From Coprinellus micaceus (taxonomy: Eukaryota; Basidiomycota; Agaricomycetes; Agaricales; Psathyrellaceae), in assembly GCA_951394405.1 (NCBI GenBank), contig OX596340.1, forward strand, positions 2,232,001 to 2,296,000: a DNA stretch of 64,000 nt. Reading direction: 5' to 3'. The position numbers were made by a program, and so were the translations under genes. Shown piece after piece: positions 57,989 through 64,000 of this stretch (positions are counted from its first letter, which is position 1; every line of letters starts with the position of its first letter). The notes beneath the pieces were generated by a model. It was not told the origin of the DNA and ran no database searches. It was given only the letters and a program-made list of their open reading frames with translations.

Positions 57989-58674
57989 CGTTCGTGAGGG
58001 AGGAGTGGGGGTGACGGGGGTCAGGAGGAAGTGGCGACGACGGGCGCTTTCACGCGTGTCGCGTCCAGAGCGCTCATTCGATTCTCTCAGACGGCAATCT
58101 TTTTCGCGAACGATGGACACTCGAGGAGCTCAGACAGGCGGTAGACTTTGGGAAGGCATGTATTTCATACTTTCAAACATCAACTTTACGACCTGTTCAA
58201 CACAGGAATCACTTTGAGCCCGCATTCGACTTGCTTCAAGTGTCCATCACCAGCAACCGTGACGCCAACAACCGTAAGAAATAAGTTTGAGAGGAGGGGG
58301 AAGAGGGGGAAGACGAGCCCAATGGCAAGGTATAAGTAGGGCCAGCATATATGCGTAACGAGATAAATAGGCAGATAAAAGCAAGATGATAGATAAAGAT
58401 CAAATAGTAGGTCGCATAATGTTAGGGAAGACGAAGTGGATTCAAAATAGCTGGGCTCGTGTTGGAAAGAGGCTGTCGGGAGAGAAGGCCTCCGTTTCCT
58501 CTCTGCCGGGAAGAGAAGTAAACACGGAAAGCGACCGGCGCGGTAGAACTTGTGCTGAACCGCGCCGACGGCCATGACTGTCCCGGCCTCGGTACAAGGC
58601 GGACGCAAAAGTACGGCGATGGGCATAGAGAAAGACTCTTGGTCTCAACTAGACACTGAACAAGTTTTGAGGGT
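57989..58674. other. Intergenic region PPWD1 / pseudo-NDP kinase
   Basis: 5' flank of PPWD1 and 3' flank of the next - strand gene. Open frames up to 146 codons show no family features. Confidence 0.45.
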
Positions 58675-60426
58675 TTACGTCGCGATCGCCTTGAAGCTCG
58701 ACGGCGGCACCCTCACTCCCTTCTGCTTCTTCGCTGCAGCAGCAGCGGCCGCGGCCGCCTCCGCCTCCTTCTTCGCCACCCTCAAGGCAGCCGCCTTGTT
58801 CAACCTCGGTGTAATGCTCGGAGCGGAGCACACGCTACTGGGCCTTGGGCGCGCTCTCGCGGAGATAGATTCGCCCATGGAGGGAGAGTCTGGGTCGCTG
58901 TTGGCGCTGGACCGAGGAGCAGTGGAAATGGAGGAGGTTCCAGAGATGGATGAGGCGCGGCGCGTGGCGGGAGGGCGAGCTGCGGGTGTTATGGAGGAAG
59001 GACGAGGGGCGGGGCGGACGGATGACTGAGAGGGAGGTCTACGTGCGGTGCTGGCGCTAAGGTTATCGTTGGAGTTTGCTCGGGATATGGAGGGCCTAGC
59101 GGCTGGGCCCTTGACTATGACCTTGGGTTAGTGGGGTACTGGAGAGGAAATGGCTGACAACTTACATGAAGTAGGCGGGGCAGGAGACCCTGGAGACCCC
59201 TGCTTTTGCTGCAATCGCAAGGCTGCGCTCTTATTGAGACGGGGAGCGACAGTAGGAACGGCCGTCGAAGCTACAGAGATGGTCTCTCTCCTCTTGTGCC
59301 CTGGCACGCCGTCGAAGGTCCTCTTCTTCTCCGCATTATCCGTCGTCGCCGACTTGGTACGCGTGGGTTGAGGGGAAGGGGTGATACCGAGACGAAGAGA
59401 CGCCGCGCGCGTCATCCTCGGCGCAATTGTAGGGGCTGCTGTGGACGCAACGGCGATCGTCGAAGATCGCTTGTGTCCAGGGACGTTCGCAAAGGTCTGC
59501 GCTAGTCGTTCCTTGGAGACAGGCTTCCTTGGGGTAGTGACCGTCTTTTCAATGGGTTGGCCAGTTCGCAGCGCAGCAGCCTTGGTCATGCGGGGCACAA
59601 TGTCGGGCTTGGCGGTAGACGCTGGGACAGCCCTCGCCCTGAACGCCGGCTTTCCGTTCGCGTTGAGTCTCGAGGGGCTCCCGTTGATCGTAGACGGGTT
59701 CGTCACGTTCGACGGCGCATATCCTTCATCGAGGTGGGTTCGTGCCAGCGACTCCATAATCTCGGCGTGGACAGCGTCGTACTGGCTTGACCCGTTCTCT
59801 GGTGGCAGGTCAGACACTGGGAAAGGAGGTGAGGACGCGAAGAGCGCAGCAATTTGGACCTCGGCTATCTCGAGATCTTGGGAGCCCATAAGGCCATTCT
59901 GAAATTCGGAGATGCCGTAGAGCGCGCGTAGGGAGTCGGGATGGTCCATTCGCGCGTGCTCGGGGTCGCGAGGACCCATGAGAGCGTGCCAGACCTCGAT
60001 GGCGCGTCGGCGTTCGAGGATGTAGACCCAGACAGGGCCCCTGGATGTATGGTGAGTTCAATTCAAGATTGGAAGCAGTTGGGAGGCTTACTCTGACAGG
60101 CAGTGGGTATCTTCGCCAAACAGCTCCTCGAGTGTCTCCGGGTCCGTCTCGGTATCGAATTCCATTTGGCGTTCTTTGACGATCTAAGTGTATTCCTCTG
60201 TCAATCCACAGCGCTTTGTACGGCAAACAAAACCACTCACCTCGAAGCCCGCATCCTGGATCTGCCTTTCAATGTCGAACCGATGTTCGAGTGCATGGTG
60301 CTTGATGATAGCAACGGTACGAGTTACTGGAGTCCTGGGCGACGAACGCGAGCTCGCCAGCTGCTCCGGGACGGCAAGCTCCTGCTCCTCCTGGTTCCCG
60401 TTGTAGAACACGACTGACTCCTCCAT
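58675..60426 (-). CDS. Nucleoside-diphosphate-kinase-fold protein lacking the catalytic His
   Basis: Four exons (introns 60184-60240, 60041-60091, 59115-59165), 530 residues. NDPK domain at about 35-165: RTVAIIKHHALEHRFDIERQ, GPVWVYILERRRAIEVWHALMGP, HPDSLRALYGISEFQ, then NGLMGSQDLEIAEVQIAALF. The active-site motif N-x-x-H-G-S reads N-G-L-M-G-S, so the phosphorylated His is Met144. The tail is long and basic with four copies of a short motif: VPRMTKAAALR (about 241), APRMTRAASLR (about 299), APRLNKSAALR (about 358) and TPRLNKAAALR near the end. Two copies of VPGHKR sit between them. An Ala-rich run follows. Function unknown; a binding or scaffold role is inference. Confidence 0.82.
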
Positions 60427-61309
60427 GATATAATCGCAGTCGCCTGTGGGTCGTTGGATGAGTACTCGGGGTGCGAAATGCGGTTAAAGATCGGAAATAA
60501 GGGATATAGATAGAGAAAGGGTATAAATGGGTCTAAGCCTGGGAGAAGAGGAAGAACTTGAAAGGAGAGAAGGGAGTCGGCGTAGACTGGGTTATGAATG
60601 TGTTGGAGTTGAAGGATGAGAAAGTGCCTCTCGAGCATCTTTCCCATTGATGATGCACTCCCAGAGCTGCACTTACTGCTGCCGCAGACAAAACAGGACC
60701 CCGCGTACCCTCAACAGGTTCCGGCGAATATGACGCCTCTGCGTAGACCGTCCCATATATGTCCGCCTCTTGCCAGCGGCTTGGAACCATCTTCGGGAGG
60801 TAGTTTGAAGGGAAGAGACAGGGAATACGAACAGAAGGAAGACAGACAGCCGAGTCGACACTAGCCGATTCCCGGCTCCTCGAATAGTCCTGGGGTCCGA
60901 CTAATAACCATGGCAACCGCCCACGTTGCGCGTGGCGACGCGCGAGATGTTAAATGAAAGCGCGAGGCGCGAGTTTAGGGGAAACTTACTGGAGCCTCCA
61001 TATATCGTCTCCCAAAAACCTTGATACGCTTCTAGCTCGGGGCATCTAACAGGTCCTCTCCGAACGGTGATATATTAGTACAGACGCAAGTTGTGGAGTA
61101 CATTTAAACTACACATGCTTCAACAAGAAATCGAAAAAAAGTCTTCAAGGTTGTTTAGTGGATATTAGACTTGATATGAGGCACAGAATCGAGGGGTAGA
61201 ACGCCATGGGCGCGGAGTTTGCGGATCGTGTTCTATTAAGCGCCCGTCAGCCCAATTCGGACAACCAAAGCTGCGATCACTCACAAAACATGTCTCGCGT
61301 GGCGAAAAT
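60427..61309. other. Intergenic region pseudo-NDP kinase / cerato-platanin
   Basis: 5' flank of the NDPK-fold gene and 3' flank of cerato-platanin. Contains the motif copy at 61237. Open - strand frames here (up to 127 codons) have no recognisable feature. Confidence 0.45.
61237..61245 (-). promoter_or_regulatory. GGGCGCTTA motif copy
   Basis: ATTAAGCGCCC on the + strand, 65 bp past the cerato-platanin stop and 811 bp upstream of the NDPK-fold gene. Confidence 0.35.
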
Positions 61310-61744
61310 CTACTGTCCGCACTCAGACGCAGCGACTTGAACGACGGTGACGGGGATGTTGTCGGGGACGTTGTTCCTGTCGAACCCCGTAAGCGCCAAC
61401 AGGGTGTCCGTGCACAGCGTGAATCCACTCGGCGCTGAATTGATGAGCGTAATAGGGACACTCCTTCCCGTGCCAGCGTACGAGACTTGCCAGCACGAGC
61501 CGCAGTCCGTATCGTTGAACCCAGCTACTGGGAATCCTCCTCCGATTTGAGGGAACTGGGGCACCTGGCCGAAGGTGGGCCAACGCGTCTCGATTCCGTT
61601 TTCGCCGCCAGAACAGGCGACGCTGGACGACCTCTCGGCGGCGCGGCAGTAGCGGTCGTCATAGTTGATGGTGGTGGGGACTTGAGCGGAGGCAAAAAGG
61701 GCAGAGGCAAGTGTGACGAAGGCGGTGGTAAGAGTGAACTTCAT
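61310..61744 (-). CDS. Cerato-platanin family secreted protein
   Basis: Single exon, 144 residues. A signal peptide (MKFTLTTAFVTLASALFASA) is followed by a mature domain of about 120 residues. Family motifs: INYDDRYC, SVACSGGENGI, WPTFGQVPQFPQIGGGF, VAGFNDTDCGSCWQVSY, LINSAPSGFTL, and the C-terminal VVQVAASECGQ. The four cysteines in CSGG, DCGSCW and SECG fit the two disulfides of the double-psi beta-barrel fold. These proteins sit in the fungal wall or medium, bind chitin oligomers, and can act as elicitors of plant defence; the role here is not determined. A TATAAAAG box lies 100 bp upstream. Confidence 0.95.
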   Translation of the reverse strand: MKFTLTTAFVTLASALFASAQVPTTINYDDRYCRAAERSSSVACSGGENGIETRWPTFGQVPQFPQIGGGFPVAGFNDTDCGSCWQVSYAGTGRSVPITLINSAPSGFTLCTDTLLALTGFDRNNVPDNIPVTVVQVAASECGQ

Positions 61745-63077
61745 TGCGATTTGGCTGAGTGTAGTGTGTGGTTTGTTTGTAGGCTTGTTGGGTCGTTGAG
61801 TGAAGAGGCTTGCTGCTGAAGACTTTGCTCCTGTGAAAACCCTCTTTTATATTCCTCTGGTGCCTCCTCGCACCAAATCGGATACTAGACGAAAATCTGT
61901 GTTCAAGTTATCCCTGAACATTTCTTGCACAATGGGCTTAGGGTGTAACGTACCTCCGCGTTCAAAAACTCCATTCAGTCTGCACTCCCAATCAAATCTT
62001 CTCCTTCGAAGTGGCAGACGGGCCCTATCTTTAGCGGACAAAGAGCATATCCGCTGTTCCCAGAGCGATGAGGATACGCGCCAAGGCTAGTCGGGGTGTG
62101 GTGGGCATTGTCGGGGATGGAGAACCGTGTCTTCAGAGTCACGGAGCGGGTTTATTACTCACTACTAGGAGTACTACGCTCAGAAGACACAAATTTCCGT
62201 AAAACGGCTCGATGCACAGTCGTACCGAGCGTACTGACCGCCGTGTATCAAGGAGTTAAACTATGCAATCCAAGACCCCGTCTCTCCTTTTGGTGGGGCC
62301 CACCGCTATACCCCGCCGTCGGAGCGCGGACCCTTTCAACGACAAACATTCTGGGGTTCGAAATTTGTACGTACCAGCGCCCGGGGCACGTTCAAAGCTT
62401 GGCAAGTTACCTCCCAGTGATGTCAAACCTAACATTGACGAGCAGTACTTCGTCAGTCTTCCCTCCGCTACAGCCCAGCGTCAGTGGACAGTCTGCCTTT
62501 GCGGAGGTGGTGGGTCACACATGGACCCACAACGATCACTGTGCTGCCCGCCACGGGGAAAGCCACAGTCGCCGGGCGGGCTTGACAGCGGGCCTCAGTC
62601 AATTTGGGCTTCGTGAACTCAGGGTTGCATGCACGAACGTTCATCCAATAGCCGGTTCGACCGAGAACCAGAGACGCCAGCGTCGTCTTTACGTCCCTTC
62701 ATTATGATATTCAATTTAGATTCACCCCGGATTTGCCTTCCACTTTGCGGCACCAACGGCATTCCAAGCAATCCTCCACACGGTATAGTCGGTATTATGC
62801 ATACATACCGTACATAATGAGTTCCCCGTCGTTCCATTACAGAGAGTATCCGAGAATTGTCCGGGAGTGAGACATGCAAAGAGTGGTAATACTCTGCGTC
62901 ATATATCCGGCCCTCCTCGTACTTCGGAGTAGGGGTTTACCGAGAAACACGATGGTCAACGTACTGTACATACTAGAAATGGGTTACAAAGGTCAATTGA
63001 TAAGGAGAGGTCGGGGCGTTGGGCGTTCAGTACGTTTGCAGCCTCAGGGTTCTCAAAAAGGCGAGCTCGATAGCGAT
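61745..63077. other. 1.3-kb intergenic region
   Basis: 5' flank of cerato-platanin and 3' flank of F-box gene 5. A + strand frame of 203 codons (62096-62707) has no family features and no obvious splice context. Confidence 0.45.
61844..61851 (-). promoter_or_regulatory. TATA box of the cerato-platanin gene
   Basis: TATAAAAG in gene orientation, 100 bp before the ATG; the strongest core promoter in the window. Confidence 0.6.
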
Positions 63078-64000
63078 TCAGTCCCACCGTGTCGGTTCCC
63101 AGTGGCCCTCCATCCTACGAAAGGCTGCGCCGTGCCCGTTCGAAACAACGTCCGAGTATCTGAACTCCGTGAGTCCTGGATAAACCTGGGAGAGCTCTGC
63201 CAAGACAGCTTGGCTGTAACTGCGGGTCTTCTGTTCTATAGCGTATATCTGCATCCAGTCCATCTCGGGCGTTATCCATGAACGCGAGTAGTGTCGAGGG
63301 GATGTCCCCTCAAAGCACGAGTAGATCGTTAGGGCCTGGACAGAGGGAGGAAGGGTATACCAGCCACGCGCGAAGAAGTATAGCAAGTCCTGGTGTCACT
63401 TTCCGTGAATATGAAGAAGACTTTAAGAATGTCGGAACGACTTACGACGATGCTCTCTGGCTCGGGGGTGGAGACCAGTCCATGTTGATCGTCAGGCTTC
63501 CCAAAGTACCGATCTAAAATGGCTAGGGGGCTTTCTTGCGGTAGCCCGTGTTCACGAGCTTGAGGGGGCGGAGAGGGATTAGCCGCGAGACGGGGAGGAG
63601 GAGGATGTTCTATTGGATCCTGCTGTTCAAGAACAGGTTCGATGCTGACCCCCCCGAAAACCTTTATGCGGTCCCGTATAGGGAGGAGCTTGGATTTTCG
63701 GCCGCGGATGTCTGGGCCAACTTCAAGAATCCTTTCTACGTCCTCCCGCACGTCCCGCTCCAGTGCCTCTAACAAACCGTCCTCCACGACTTGCTCCTTC
63801 GCGTCAATCTCGGGCATCGCAGGACTGGCGACCAACCCACACAAGAAATCTGAGGAATTCGAAGATGCCACTCTTTCGCCCGCAACAGCTACCTTGAGAT
63901 CCCGCACGAAAGGAAAGCGAGCGGCTAGGTAAGTCGTCAACAGCCCAATTGGTGCCACAGGGGGATATTGAGGGAGGTGGAGGGTAGTAAGTGAGTTGGA
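63078..64000 (-). CDS. F-box protein, family member 5 (C-terminal part, cut by window edge)
   Basis: Only the last two exons are in the window, split by intron 63390-63445 at the family position. The visible part starts inside the TTLHLPQYPP block and continues LLTTYLAARFPFVRDLKVAV, AGERVAS, KEQVVEDGLLEALERDVRED and a proline-rich linker. The last exon begins DLLYFFARGWYTLPPSVQAL. The F-box itself should lie beyond the right edge. It is the most diverged of the five copies. Confidence 0.85.

Noticed and set aside
62096..62707. 203-codon open frame on the + strand upstream of F-box gene 5
   Set aside because: Composition is mixed with no hydrophobic pattern or motif, and no promoter or partner exon was seen.
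1..64000. CRISPR arrays, rRNA genes, riboswitches, bacterial-type operons
   Set aside because: None seen; sequence is eukaryotic with spliceosomal introns throughout.

Overview
The window is a gene-dense stretch of a filamentous basidiomycete genome, most likely an agaricomycete. Almost every gene is split by short GT-AG introns (about 47-100 nt, many with a CTAAC/CTGAC-like branch site). Gene content is fungal: ALG6, VDAC, TAM41, RPB7, a Cet1-type capping triphosphatase, PPWD1, dynactin p62, a cerato-platanin, and lineage-expanded F-box and membrane-protein families. I could not assign a genus. Exon joins were made by eye. Every model except the decayed transposase closes in frame with matching intron phases, which is strong internal support.

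Layout. 0-2 kb: a MULE-type transposase gene running off the left edge, with its catalytic core deleted. 2.4-7.7 kb: an aromatic/aminoadipate-type aminotransferase, an arrestin-fold protein and a two-helix PPxY membrane protein. 9.7-14.2 kb: a head-to-head pair, a Rad60-type double SUMO-like protein and a GCFC-domain splicing-related protein. 15-21 kb: two tandem F-box genes. 21-34.5 kb: severin, a double-hotdog thioesterase, a family-X DNA polymerase, TAM41, heme oxygenase, ALG6 and VDAC. 34.9-37.2 kb: mRNA 5'-triphosphatase. 37.8-42.7 kb: two more tandem F-box genes. 43-48 kb: dynactin p62, RPB7 and a p34/Irc6-type adaptin-binding protein. 48-54.5 kb: two paralogous polytopic membrane proteins around a trypsin-like protease gene. 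54.8-55.4 kb: a 576-bp element with perfect 135-bp inverted repeats and a 9-bp target duplication. 55.5-61.7 kb: PPWD1, a pseudo-NDP kinase and cerato-platanin. The right edge cuts a fifth F-box paralog.

The housekeeping genes form no operon-like pathway. Functional links are loose: mitochondrial proteins (TAM41, VDAC, the putatively mitochondrial polymerase-like protein) and transcription/RNA factors (RPB7, capping enzyme, GCFC, PPWD1). Accessory material sits between them: F-box paralogs, membrane paralogs and transposon remains.

Most notable: (1) a 9-mer, GGGCGCTTA, occurs nine times exactly plus two near matches, all between genes, including upstream of the four complete F-box genes in a constant orientation and upstream of both membrane paralogs in the opposite one; (2) a family-X polymerase with an intact reading frame that has lost two of its three catalytic aspartates and the lyase lysine; (3) an NDP-kinase-fold protein whose active-site histidine is methionine, followed by a four-copy short motif; (4) the long-TIR element.
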